DNA of 64,000 nucleotides from Phycisphaerae bacterium (GTDB taxonomy: Bacteria; Planctomycetota; Phycisphaerae; Phycisphaerales; SM1A02): NCBI GenBank assembly GCA_002717655.1, contig PBAY01000014.1:1-64000 (forward strand), read 5' to 3'. The notes under the pieces are model-generated. The model was given only the letters and a program-made list of their open reading frames with translations. It did not search any database and had not been told where the DNA came from. Every line of letters begins with the position of its first letter. Within the stretch, counting starts at the first letter, position 1. Of this stretch, positions 43,952-52,787 are shown in pieces. Made by a program: the position numbers and the translations under genes.

Positions 43952-45292
43952 TGGTCCTTGCGGCTCGATTTCCGCCTTCGAAGGATAGAACGCCAGCAGG
44001 AGCAACAGGCAGCCGATGGCCATGTACATCGGGACGCTGAAGAGTTGCTGGAAATCAATCCCATTTTCACCGGTAGCCCACGTTCCGACCAGACTGGTCG
44101 CGAACTTGCTGCCGATGATGATTCCAACACCCACAATGACCAGATTGAACAGGTTCTGCGCAGTGGCCTTGACGTCCTTCGTACATCGCTCATCAACGAT
44201 CATGAAGGCGACGAAGATGAAGCATCCGAAGCAGATGCCATGCAGCACGATCCCGATGAGAACAGGAACCAGAGTCGGGAAGTAGGCAAAGAGCGCCATT
44301 CTTGCCGCATAGGCCAGAAGGCCGACGGACAGAAGCGTCTTTCTACTGAATCGCTTCGCAAGGAAAGGCATCATGGCCAGAACAATGATCTCACTCATCT
44401 GACCGATGGTCATGATTCCACCGCCGCCCAGACCAAAGAATTCCGTAATGGATTTCTGGAACGCATCAACATCATCACCAAGTGCCAGATTCTGGATATT
44501 GGTTGCAAAATCACTTGTGTAGACAAAGTAGAACTGGTGAACCATGCTGACCGGAATGGCGATCAGGAAGAGGGTCGCCAGCGGCTGCATTCTGATCTCT
44601 CGAACCGACTTCAGGAAAGCCAGTTTTCCGGCGGAGTTCCGCGTGGGAGGAGTATGAGGCAGCGTGAAGCAATACACACCCATGATCAAGCCGAGAATGG
44701 CACTGAGATTGAAGGCGAAGATACGCCCTGCATTCTGAGCGTTGGTGATTTCTTGAATCGTTCCCGTATCCGGAGTTGCAAATCGATAGAGATACTGACC
44801 GACGGCAATGCCAGCAATGATCCAACCCAGCGTTCCCCACAACCGGACGATCCCGAAATCACGATCACGATCGGGCATGTGATGGAACGCCAGCGAGTTC
44901 GTCAAGGCAAGAGTTGGTGCATAGACGAAGCCATAGATGAATGAAATCCAGAGAAACTGCTTGTACGTCTCCTCGACGACTCCAGTATCGATCTGACCGA
45001 GCCAGTAGATGAGGCCCGCGCCGATGAGATGACTGATTCCGAGCAGCTTCTCGGTTGAAATCAACCGGTCAGCCAGCTGCCCCGCAATGAATGGACCGAA
45101 GATAGCTCCGACTGCTCCAGCAGCCAGACAGGAACCCGTCTGATCAAGCGAGAATTCACGATAGCCCATCAGGAATGGATACAGAATTGGCAGCCAGGCG
45201 CCCCAGATCGCGTACTGGAGGAACATCATGAATGACAATCGACTTCCCAGGCCAAGGCCCATGCGGGATGTTGAGGTGGAAAGTGTTGTCAT
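43937..45292 (-). CDS. NupG-type major facilitator transporter
   Basis: 451 residues; ATG at 45292 with AGGAG eight bases upstream. Twelve membrane helices. Matches the nucleoside:H+ symporter (NupG/XapB) branch: LSFMMFLQYAIWGAWLPIL at the start, DFGIVRLWGTLGWIIAG and NLVIVGVGIIIGSKFA. Planctomycetes often place this type beside exported sugar enzymes, so the cargo may be a sugar rather than a nucleoside. Its 3' end overlaps the convergent hydrolase by 15 bases. Confidence 0.88.
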   Translation of the reverse strand: MTTLSTSTSRMGLGLGSRLSFMMFLQYAIWGAWLPILYPFLMGYREFSLDQTGSCLAAGAVGAIFGPFIAGQLADRLISTEKLLGISHLIGAGLIYWLGQIDTGVVEETYKQFLWISFIYGFVYAPTLALTNSLAFHHMPDRDRDFGIVRLWGTLGWIIAGIAVGQYLYRFATPDTGTIQEITNAQNAGRIFAFNLSAILGLIMGVYCFTLPHTPPTRNSAGKLAFLKSVREIRMQPLATLFLIAIPVSMVHQFYFVYTSDFATNIQNLALGDDVDAFQKSITEFFGLGGGGIMTIGQMSEIIVLAMMPFLAKRFSRKTLLSVGLLAYAARMALFAYFPTLVPVLIGIVLHGICFGCFIFVAFMIVDERCTKDVKATAQNLFNLVIVGVGIIIGSKFATSLVGTWATGENGIDFQQLFSVPMYMAIGCLLLLLAFYPSKAEIEPQGPSVSS

Positions 45293-45375
45293 GAAAATTC
45301 TCCTGACTGAAGATGATTTGACCATGACTGTAACAGGCGGGAGGTGACGATGTCCGCTGATACACTCTTGAACGG

Positions 45376-46980
45376 ATGACACCTCCTCGCCGCCACCTCG
45401 GGCTGATTGGAATGCTCTTCGCCTCCATTGGCGGGATCCTTGGTTCAGGATGGCTCTTTGGGCCGCTCTACGCCGTACAACTCGCCGGCCCTGCAGCGCT
45501 GGTCGCCTGGGCCATCGGCGGCCTCGCTATCCTGTTCATCGCCGTTACCTTTGCCGAACTGAGCGCCTCACTACCTCTCAATGGAGGCATCGCTCGCCAT
45601 GCATTGGTTGCCTACGGTCAGACGACGGGCTTTCTCACATCATTGGCGGCTTGGCTCACCTTTACGGTCATCGTGGCAGCAGAGGTTCAGGCGGTTCTGC
45701 AATACGCCTCGATCTACTGGCCTTGGCTTACCTCCACCAGTCATGATGGAACTCACCCCCTTACCGGTTGGGGGTTCACGGTCGCAGCGGTGCTTTGGAT
45801 TCTCTTCAGTATCGTGACCTGGGTTGGAGTCCGACTGTTTGCTCAGGTCAATGGCGTGCTGACCTGGATCAAGGTTGGCTTGATCCTGATCGTCACGATC
45901 AGCCTCTATGCCATGGCCTTTGAATGGACCATGTTCGATGATCTGAAGGAAGGTGGGTTCGCGCCTGATGGCTGGAATGGAATCTTCAGAGCCATGGCCT
46001 ACGGTGGAGTCATCTACGCCTTCACCGGATTTCAACATTCAGCAATTGCAGCAGGAGAATCAAGACATCCACATCGAGATGTGCCCCTCGCAGTAATCGG
46101 CTCGATTCTGATCTGCACCATTCTGTATCTGGCTGTTCAACTGGTCTTCATCGGCGCCATGCGTCAAACAGAAATGCCACATGGCTGGGCCCATCTCACC
46201 TTCAAGGATCAAGTTGGACCGCTGGCAGGACTGGCTACGATGCTCGGCGCAACCTGGCTCTTCATTCTGGTTTTTGCAGGCGCCATTGCATCACCTCTGG
46301 GCGCTGGACTGATCAACCTTGGATCCAGTGCCAGAATTGCACAAGGGATGAGCCATGATCAGTATCTTCCCGCCAGAGCAGGGAAGGTTGGTCGATTCCA
46401 CACTCCCGGACTGTTGATTGCCCTGTCATTTCCAATTGGGCTTTTTCTCTTTCTGCCCTTTCCTGGCTGGCAGGATCTGGTGGCCTTTCTCGCCTCGGTC
46501 GTCGTCGTGTCGTATGCCACAGGCCCCATCTGCCTGATGGCCTTGCGCAAGCAACTCCCTGATCACACTCGGCCATTCCAACTTCCGCTTGCTGCGCTGA
46601 TCTGCCCCATCGCCTTCATGATCTGCGGCCTCCTGATCTACTGGGCTGGATGGGCCATCGTCTGGAAGCTCGGGATTACCTTCGGCGGTTGTGGACTGGC
46701 CTTTGTCGCCATCAAGCTTCCACGCCATCAGAAGATCGACTTCGCAGGATCACTCTGGCTCTGGCCATTTCTCGCCGGAATCGTTCTGCTGGCCTGGCTT
46801 GGAGGCCATGGAGGAATTGATGCCATTCCATTCGGATGGGATATCGCGGCCGTCGCGGGCTGGTCTCTGATCTGCTACTTCCTGGCCTTGCCTCTGAAGC
46901 TCTCCGCCCGACAGGCCCAATCCCATCTGGATGGAATCCATGAGGCTCGAGACCGTCAAATCGCCGATTTTGGCGGCTGA
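45376..46980 (+). CDS. APC-family amino acid permease
   Basis: 534 residues, about twelve to fourteen membrane helices. The substrate-binding helix 1 motif SIGGILGSGWLFGPLYA and helix 6 YGGVIYAFTGFQHSAIAAGE are those of the amino acid-polyamine-organocation family, with resemblance to aspartate:proton symporters. Substrate unproven. Divergent from the NupG-type gene with 83 bases between them; followed by a strong terminator. Confidence 0.9.
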   Translation: MTPPRRHLGLIGMLFASIGGILGSGWLFGPLYAVQLAGPAALVAWAIGGLAILFIAVTFAELSASLPLNGGIARHALVAYGQTTGFLTSLAAWLTFTVIVAAEVQAVLQYASIYWPWLTSTSHDGTHPLTGWGFTVAAVLWILFSIVTWVGVRLFAQVNGVLTWIKVGLILIVTISLYAMAFEWTMFDDLKEGGFAPDGWNGIFRAMAYGGVIYAFTGFQHSAIAAGESRHPHRDVPLAVIGSILICTILYLAVQLVFIGAMRQTEMPHGWAHLTFKDQVGPLAGLATMLGATWLFILVFAGAIASPLGAGLINLGSSARIAQGMSHDQYLPARAGKVGRFHTPGLLIALSFPIGLFLFLPFPGWQDLVAFLASVVVVSYATGPICLMALRKQLPDHTRPFQLPLAALICPIAFMICGLLIYWAGWAIVWKLGITFGGCGLAFVAIKLPRHQKIDFAGSLWLWPFLAGIVLLAWLGGHGGIDAIPFGWDIAAVAGWSLICYFLALPLKLSARQAQSHLDGIHEARDRQIADFGG

Positions 46981-47120
46981 AGGGCCACTCGGACTTCTTT
47001 TTTCAAATATTCCCACTCCAAAGGTGAGATCCGGGCCTGAGCAACGCAGTCCAAGTGAAGGTTGTTCATTTCTTCCTTCACCTCTCTTGAACGACATACA
47101 GACTCATCCCCCTTGCGCGA

Positions 47121-47160
47121 GGCAGACTCCTCGGGACGTTCCCGAGGAGTCTGCCTTTTT
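47121..47160 (+). terminator. Strong rho-independent terminator
   Basis: A 16-bp perfect stem (GGCAGACTCCTCGGGA at 47121-47136, complement at 47140-47155) with a CGT loop, followed by TTTTTA. It ends the APC permease transcript about 140 bases after its stop codon and insulates the threonine aldolase gene. Confidence 0.93.
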
Positions 47161-47217
47161 AGCCTCTCCGACTGCATCATCAGGATCACCCTCAAGCAGG
47201 ATCTATGATGTAGCACC

Positions 47218-48249
47218 ATGAATGAGCATGCCGTAGACCTTCGAAGTGACACCATCACCCAACCGACATCTGCCATGCGGGAGGCGATGATGGCCGCTCC
47301 GCTGGGTGATGATGTTCTTGGCGACGAGCCAACCGTCATCGCCCTGCAGGAACAATGCGCCAAACTGTTTGGCAAGGAAGATGCTTGCTTCGTGCCATCA
47401 GGCTCAATGGCCAATCAAGCTGCCATTCGTGCACTGACGGTTCCAGGCGATCAGATCATGGCGCATGAGAGCAGCCATGTATATCTGTACGAATGCGGCG
47501 CTCCTGCAGCAATCTCCGGTTGTTCGTTCGCCTTTCTCAAAGGTGATCGTGGTCAGTTCACGGCTGATGATGTACGCAGTCTTGTTCGACCTGATGACCA
47601 CCACTTTCCACGCTCGAGACTTCTGGTCGTGGAAAATACGCACAACAAGGGCGGTGGATCCGTCTGGCCACTGGAACAGATCGAGTCGGTAACGGCTGTA
47701 GCGCGGGAACACGGCATGCGATGCCATCTTGATGGCGCACGGATCTGGAATGCCTGCGCCGCAAGCGGACACGAACCCGATATCTGGGCACGGCACTTTG
47801 ACACCGTTTCAGCCTGCTTCTCCAAAGGCCTTGGCGCACCCGCTGGCTCAATCGTCGTCGGTGATCACGAGACGATTCGCCAGATCCATCGAATCCGCAA
47901 GATGCTGGGTGGTGCGATGCGACAATCAGGTTTCCTCGCGGGGGCAGCCCTCCACGCTCTGGACCATCATCGAGAACGTCTGACGGAGGATCATGCTCGA
48001 GCGCGCAGGCTTGCAGAAGGATTGGCCACGTGCCCCGCCATTGAACTTGATCCCACATCCGTAGAGACCAACATCGTGTACTTCGGAATCCCGGAACATG
48101 ATGCACAAGCATTTCAGGCCGCATTGGATGCCATGGATGTACATCTTCTTGCCATCGGGCCTTCGATGATGCGTGCTGTCGTGAGTCTTGCGGTCGATGA
48201 TGACGGGATTGACAGAGCGATCCGGGCCATCCTCAATCAGTTGAATTGA
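47218..48249 (+). CDS. ltaE: Low-specificity L-threonine aldolase
   Basis: 343 residues. A PLP enzyme splitting threonine/allo-threonine to glycine and acetaldehyde. N-terminal VDLRSDTITQPTSAMREAM and GDDVLGDEPTV are diagnostic; PSGSMANQAAI binds phosphate; VVENTHNKGGGSVWP and LDGARIWNA contact the cofactor; the Schiff-base Lys is in SACFSKGLGAPAG. Followed by pyrophosphatase after 21 bases. Confidence 0.94.
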   Translation: MNEHAVDLRSDTITQPTSAMREAMMAAPLGDDVLGDEPTVIALQEQCAKLFGKEDACFVPSGSMANQAAIRALTVPGDQIMAHESSHVYLYECGAPAAISGCSFAFLKGDRGQFTADDVRSLVRPDDHHFPRSRLLVVENTHNKGGGSVWPLEQIESVTAVAREHGMRCHLDGARIWNACAASGHEPDIWARHFDTVSACFSKGLGAPAGSIVVGDHETIRQIHRIRKMLGGAMRQSGFLAGAALHALDHHRERLTEDHARARRLAEGLATCPAIELDPTSVETNIVYFGIPEHDAQAFQAALDAMDVHLLAIGPSMMRAVVSLAVDDDGIDRAIRAILNQLN

Positions 48250-48270
48250 TCACACTGCCAGGAATCAACC

Positions 48271-48813
48271 ATGACTGTTCACTACCTTGAGTTACCCGTC
48301 GGACCAGAACCGCCCACCGTGGTGAATGCCGTCATCGAGATTCCCGGTGGCAGCTCGAACAAGTATGAATACGACAAGCAATTGAATGTCTTCAAGCTTG
48401 ATCGAACACTGTTCAGCCCCGTTCATTACCCGGGCGCCTATGGCTTCATCCCGCGGACTCATGCAGAAGATGATGACCCGCTGGACATTCTGGTTCTTCT
48501 TGATGGCCCCACCTATCCAGGGACACTTGTCGAGGTACGACCAGTCGGCGTACTTGAGATGCGGGATGAGAAAGGCCTGGATCACAAGATTCTCGGAGTT
48601 CCCATCAGCGATCCACGCAAGGCGGAGATCCAGGGACTGCAGGACATTCCACGGCATACGCTGAAGGAAATCGACTACTTCTTCCACATCTACAAGGATC
48701 TGGAAGGCAAGTTCGCCGACACCTATGGCTGGCTGGATCGAATGGAGTCCTATCGCATCATCGAGGATTGCATGCAACGGTATGAAAACCGTACCAATGC
48801 CATCAACGATTGA
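48271..48813 (+). CDS. ppa: Inorganic pyrophosphatase, family I
   Basis: 180 residues, normal size. Hydrolyses pyrophosphate to pull biosynthetic reactions forward. IEIPGGSSNKYEYDK, YPGAYGFIPRT and the metal-binding DDDPLDILVLL are the family signatures, and KKGLDHKI-like downstream residues are GLDHKILGVPISDPR. Possibly co-transcribed with ltaE. Ends ten bases before the convergent arfB. Confidence 0.96.
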   Translation: MTVHYLELPVGPEPPTVVNAVIEIPGGSSNKYEYDKQLNVFKLDRTLFSPVHYPGAYGFIPRTHAEDDDPLDILVLLDGPTYPGTLVEVRPVGVLEMRDEKGLDHKILGVPISDPRKAEIQGLQDIPRHTLKEIDYFFHIYKDLEGKFADTYGWLDRMESYRIIEDCMQRYENRTNAIND

Positions 48814-48822
48814 TCTTCAGGA

Positions 48823-49260
48823 TCAATGGTCATCCCATGAGCCACCTCGGCCACGCTTCACATCACCTCGACGACGCTTGTCATCGAGGCGTCTACGCTT
48901 GCTGGCCCGAGTCGCTTTGGTTGGAATTCGGCGGGCATCCGTTGCCAGAGCCTGCTCGAGAATGGATGCGAATCGTTCGCGAACCAGATCTCGATTGGCC
49001 GCCTGAGCGCGTGATTCTTCACATGAAACCCGAAGGATTCCATTCTTGTTGATGCGGGATGCCAGCCGCTCCAACAAGAGGCCCTTCTGTTCCTCGGTCA
49101 ATACGGAGGACCCTGCGACATCAAATGACAAGGTGACTCTCGTTTCAACCTTGTTTGCATGTTGGCCGCCTGGACCGGAGGATCGAGAAAAATCCTCGAC
49201 CAGTTCATGGCCGGGTATGGACAGATCATCTGTGACTTCAAGGTCAGCTGGACTGGACAT
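48823..49260 (-). CDS. arfB: ArfB-type peptidyl-tRNA hydrolase (ribosome rescue)
   Basis: 145 residues. The GGQ motif in FSRSSGPGGQHANKVETRV hydrolyses peptidyl-tRNA, and the basic tail (RIPTKATRASKRRRLDDKRR) enters the empty mRNA channel of stalled ribosomes. Domain order and length match ArfB/YaeJ rather than a full release factor. No operon partner on this strand. Confidence 0.93.
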   Translation of the reverse strand: MSSPADLEVTDDLSIPGHELVEDFSRSSGPGGQHANKVETRVTLSFDVAGSSVLTEEQKGLLLERLASRINKNGILRVSCEESRAQAANRDLVRERFASILEQALATDARRIPTKATRASKRRRLDDKRRRGDVKRGRGGSWDDH

Positions 49261-49365
49261 GGATCTGCGACAGACCTCCGTTTCGCATGGCGTGCACCAA
49301 TGCTGGACTCGTGGCGCTTGTGTAGCGGACTCCTAGAGCCTAACGTGGCAATGTGGAGATCGGCC

Positions 49366-50055
49366 ATGGCCAAGCCTGAACAAAAGAAAGATGCCTTCCC
49401 CGCCACTCAGATGGAGTGGATTCATGAGCGGATGGACGCTGGCAAGGAAGGTCGACGGGAAGTGGCCTCCCATCTCATGGATGTCTATGCCGAACCTCTC
49501 CGGATCTATCTCCTTGGATCCAGCTTTCGCAGTGCCGGCGAACCTGAAGAACTGATCAACGGCTTCTTCGCGAATCGCCTGTCGCGGGATGACTACCTTG
49601 ATGGATGGAGAGCCAGCGACAAACGCCTCAGAAGGTGGTTGATCAATGGACTTATTTTCTACATCAAGGAAGAATTCCGACGTCGAAAGAAGAGCGGGAC
49701 GCCTATTTCTCCTGAATTGGAAGCGGACCTGGAGGATTCCGGAGATCACTACCGCGCCTTCGATCAGGCCTGGGCCGCATCCATCGTACGGCGAGCGATG
49801 TCCGAAGCAGGCCAGATCTGTCAGAAGGAAGGACTGGCGGAACATTGGGATATCTTCATTCGACACCATGTACAACAACAGCCATATGCGGCCTGCTGTC
49901 GCGACCACAATGTAGACACGGCTCGCGCAGCGGTGATGGCTCGCACAGCAGCTGCCCGTTTCAGAGAGGCGATATGCCGACAGCTCTCGCTTGATGGCGC
50001 AGATGAATCATCATTCAACGATGAACTCGCAGGACTCAGGAGCCTTCTTCAATGA
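49366..50055 (+). CDS. Divergent ECF-like sigma factor
   Basis: 229 residues; ATG at 49366 with GGAG seven bases upstream. Region 2-like part VYAEPLRIYLLGSSFRSAGE followed by ELINGFFANRL, then RLRRWLINGLIFYIKEEFRR, and a helix-turn-helix-like end NVDTARAAVMARTAAARFRE. This pattern recalls planctomycetal sigma-70-like regulators, but conservation is weak. First gene of a coupled operon with the next two genes (ATGA overlaps). Confidence 0.6.
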   Translation: MAKPEQKKDAFPATQMEWIHERMDAGKEGRREVASHLMDVYAEPLRIYLLGSSFRSAGEPEELINGFFANRLSRDDYLDGWRASDKRLRRWLINGLIFYIKEEFRRRKKSGTPISPELEADLEDSGDHYRAFDQAWAASIVRRAMSEAGQICQKEGLAEHWDIFIRHHVQQQPYAACCRDHNVDTARAAVMARTAAARFREAICRQLSLDGADESSFNDELAGLRSLLQ

Positions 50056-50519
50056 TGTCATCCATACCATCCGCTGGCGACACCCCCAACCCTGAAGGCG
50101 GCCTTGATCATTCAACCGTCTCTCACCTGCTTGGTGTTGCTGCAGAACCGGCGGTACGACCTGCCGATGCGCTGGCTATCAGGCTTGGAGGTGAAGAAGG
50201 CAGGGAATGGGCCTGCCGCATTCTTGAAAGCACTCCCGTGGAAGGATTGGAAGCCCATGATCTGATCCAAGGCCCGACGGATCTCGATCAACTCAAGCAA
50301 CTCCATCGCCTGGGCAAGAAAAGATTTCACGATGCTGAATCAAATGATGATCGTCACAGCGGTCTCCTCTGGTATCTGATTGCGATTGCTGCTGCAATGA
50401 TTGATCACGAAACCGAACTATCAAGCCAACCACGATCGGAAGTGATTGATGCGATTCTCATCGTGGCCGACAGCCTGCCTGAAGATTGGCGATGCCGTCT
50501 GGAAATGGTTGATCAATGA
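50052..50519 (+). CDS. Conserved-looking protein of unknown function
   Basis: 155 residues, soluble, mostly helical, no signal or membrane helix beyond a modest hydrophobic stretch (LLWYLIAIAAAMI). Overlaps the sigma-like gene upstream and the lipoprotein gene downstream by four bases each. Location suggests a partner or modulator of the sigma-like protein; there is no sequence evidence for an anti-sigma fold. Confidence 0.6.
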   Translation: MMSSIPSAGDTPNPEGGLDHSTVSHLLGVAAEPAVRPADALAIRLGGEEGREWACRILESTPVEGLEAHDLIQGPTDLDQLKQLHRLGKKRFHDAESNDDRHSGLLWYLIAIAAAMIDHETELSSQPRSEVIDAILIVADSLPEDWRCRLEMVDQ

Positions 50520-51439
50520 TCCGGAATCTGCACTTGCATCTGATCTTGATCGTCTTGCTGGCAGCTTGCTCACTTGCAGATACCCAAAGCGAGACAGAGA
50601 CAACCGCAGTGAATCAGCTTTCACTGGACAGGATTTCCGTGATCGGAGCAAGTGCTTCCGCTGGATTCGGAGTCGTATTGAGATATGAGGATGAAAACCA
50701 GCGAAAGAAATATCAGCCGATCACATTGAACGACATTGTCGAAGCCACGATCGATCATGAAGAAATGATTGTTTCTGTCGGTGGCAGTGGCGGCTTCTTC
50801 TGGAACCCCGTCCAGATCGGAAGTACGCAGAAGTCCGAGGCATCCGAGGCGAAACCCACCCTTGTTCTCGCAATTGATTATCTGTTCTGGTACGGATATG
50901 GAAGCCGGGATCGATCTGGCAATCCGATGCCACGCGGCTCGAACAACAGCAGATCGCGACTGGAGCTACTCAACATTGCCCTTGAAAATCTGGAAACCTT
51001 CGAATGCCCTGTGATTCTCGGCGACTTCCCTGATGTCTCTGATGCCGTTGGCAGGATGCTTTCCCCCAATCAGATTCCGAACCCGGAAACACTGAAGATG
51101 CTCAATGCTCGTGTCAATGAATGGGCAGCCGAACACCCCAATGTGATACTGCTTCCACTCCACCGATTGATGGAGCACCTGAGATCCAACGATGCCTTTG
51201 AAGCTGGCAAGCAGAATTGGCCCGCGGGTTCGAAATCACGATTCATGCAGAATGACAATCTGCACCCGAGGCTGGAAGGCCTGATCGTTCTTCTCCAGGA
51301 AGCAGCTATGGCATATCAGGATCGGCATCCCGAGCATGCCTGGCCGATGGAACTTAATCTTGAACATAATCGCCAGAAGATCTATGAAGCCCATCGTCCA
51401 GAAGGCTGCACATCAGCCCCCTATGAGCATGATGATTGA
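50516..51439 (+). CDS. SGNH/GDSL-like lipoprotein
   Basis: 307 residues. Lipoprotein signal MIRNLHLHLILIVLLAAC. SGNH-type elements: nucleophile block ISVIGASASAGFG, GGSGGFFWNP (glycine block) and the acid-histidine pair in MQNDNLHPRLEG (DxxH). Probably an envelope esterase removing acyl or acetyl groups; substrate unknown. Overlaps the preceding gene as ATGA. Confidence 0.75.
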   Translation: MIRNLHLHLILIVLLAACSLADTQSETETTAVNQLSLDRISVIGASASAGFGVVLRYEDENQRKKYQPITLNDIVEATIDHEEMIVSVGGSGGFFWNPVQIGSTQKSEASEAKPTLVLAIDYLFWYGYGSRDRSGNPMPRGSNNSRSRLELLNIALENLETFECPVILGDFPDVSDAVGRMLSPNQIPNPETLKMLNARVNEWAAEHPNVILLPLHRLMEHLRSNDAFEAGKQNWPAGSKSRFMQNDNLHPRLEGLIVLLQEAAMAYQDRHPEHAWPMELNLEHNRQKIYEAHRPEGCTSAPYEHDD

Positions 51440-51476
51440 ACAGCAGTGATCAAAGGCGTGGCCTATCATTCACTCC

Positions 51477-52262
51477 ATGCCAAAGCATGACAAGAAAGCT
51501 GATCAGGCAGAACAGGCATGCGACTCGAGGACAAGCCTCTTTCGAGAAGCTGGCCCTGCCGGCATTCTTGCCATTGCCTGGACGCTGCTTCCTGCTGTTC
51601 TTGGCCTCACGCTGCTGGTCCAGCTGGGGGCCATCTCCGAATGGCTCGGATCGATGGGCAACCTCGGGATCGTGGTCTACATTTCGATCTTTGCTGTTTC
51701 AGCAGGACTAGGCCTGCTGCCGACGTATGCACAGGCCATCCTTGGGGGGTGGGTGTTTGGCACATTGGTTGGCATACCCGCTGCACTCGCTGGATTCACA
51801 TTGGCCTCTGCCATCGGCTACGCGATTGCAAGACTTGTTTCAGGTGAACGAATTGAAGCGATGCTGAGACGACATCGCAAGGCTGAAACAATCAAGCAGG
51901 CGCTGATCGGCCATGGACGCTGGCGGACCTTCGGCATCGTCACCTTGATCAGAATCCCACCTAATTCACCCTTTGCCTTGACCAACCTTCTGATTGCTGC
52001 ATGCGGTGTGAAATTCGGCATCTGCCTGATGGCAACTGCAATTGGAATGCTTCCTCGCACTGCCGTGGCAGTATTCTTTGCCGCTGCGGCACGATCCACT
52101 GGAGCAACCGACATTCAGACCTTCGTCAAGGATGGACTGGGTTTCTGGGTGCTCGCCATCGGGATTGTGGTCATGGTTGCCGTCTTGATGGTCATCAGTT
52201 CGATCGCGAAGCGAGCCTTGGATCACATGACGCAGACACCAACAGATCCGAAAACGGATTGA
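51477..52262 (+). CDS. VTT-domain (TVP38/TMEM64, DedA-related) membrane protein
   Basis: 261 residues, about six membrane segments including re-entrant hairpins. The VTT motif is seen in ILGGWVFGTLVGIPAALAGF and in LIRIPPNSPFALTNLLIAAC, the conserved Arg-Pro region. Relatives act as lipid scramblases or flippases for undecaprenyl or other phospholipids. Follows the SGNH gene by 37 bases. Confidence 0.85.
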   Translation: MPKHDKKADQAEQACDSRTSLFREAGPAGILAIAWTLLPAVLGLTLLVQLGAISEWLGSMGNLGIVVYISIFAVSAGLGLLPTYAQAILGGWVFGTLVGIPAALAGFTLASAIGYAIARLVSGERIEAMLRRHRKAETIKQALIGHGRWRTFGIVTLIRIPPNSPFALTNLLIAACGVKFGICLMATAIGMLPRTAVAVFFAAAARSTGATDIQTFVKDGLGFWVLAIGIVVMVAVLMVISSIAKRALDHMTQTPTDPKTD

Positions 52263-52272
52263 TCCTGCCGCT

Positions 52273-52665
52273 CTACTTCTTCATTGAAGGCGATGGTCCG
52301 TCAAAGCTCACCGGACCGGCTCCATAGGCCACGACCATGCACAGGCCTCCGGCGATGGCCAGATTCTTCATGAATTGGATCAGATCTTCCTCGGATCCTG
52401 TTGGTGGATGAAAAATGATCGTGGCAGGGATGAGAAAGACAATCAGCAGGACGGCCCCCCACCTCGCCTTGATTCCAAGAATCAAGGCGATGCTGCCAAG
52501 AAGCAGAAAGGTAATCGCCCCAAGAAGGAGCACGTCGGCAAGCGGAATACCCTTGTCGGACATCATCGAGGAGACATCTTCAAATCCACGAATCTTGTTG
52601 ATTGCCGAAGAAAGAAATATGGCAGCCAGCATTATCCGGCCCAACAATGGAAGCAATGCCTGCAT
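52273..52665 (-). CDS. DoxX-family membrane protein
   Basis: 130 residues; ATG at 52665 with GGAGG seven bases upstream. Four hydrophobic helices. LLGRIMLAAIFLSSAINKI followed by RG, and the closing ENLIQF-like segment EDLIQFMKNLAIAGGLCMVV, are typical of DoxX. The family is linked to redox or respiratory functions, but its general role is unclear. Confidence 0.85.
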   Translation of the reverse strand: MQALLPLLGRIMLAAIFLSSAINKIRGFEDVSSMMSDKGIPLADVLLLGAITFLLLGSIALILGIKARWGAVLLIVFLIPATIIFHPPTGSEEDLIQFMKNLAIAGGLCMVVAYGAGPVSFDGPSPSMKK

Positions 52666-52787
52666 GTCCAATCCTCCAAGACCAAACAGAAATCGAGCAT
52701 ACCGGCTGCCTATCGGCATAACCGGCACACTTGCTCAAACCCAAGACCGATGAACCTGGCTCCTGAGAGACGAGAAATGCCACCCTC

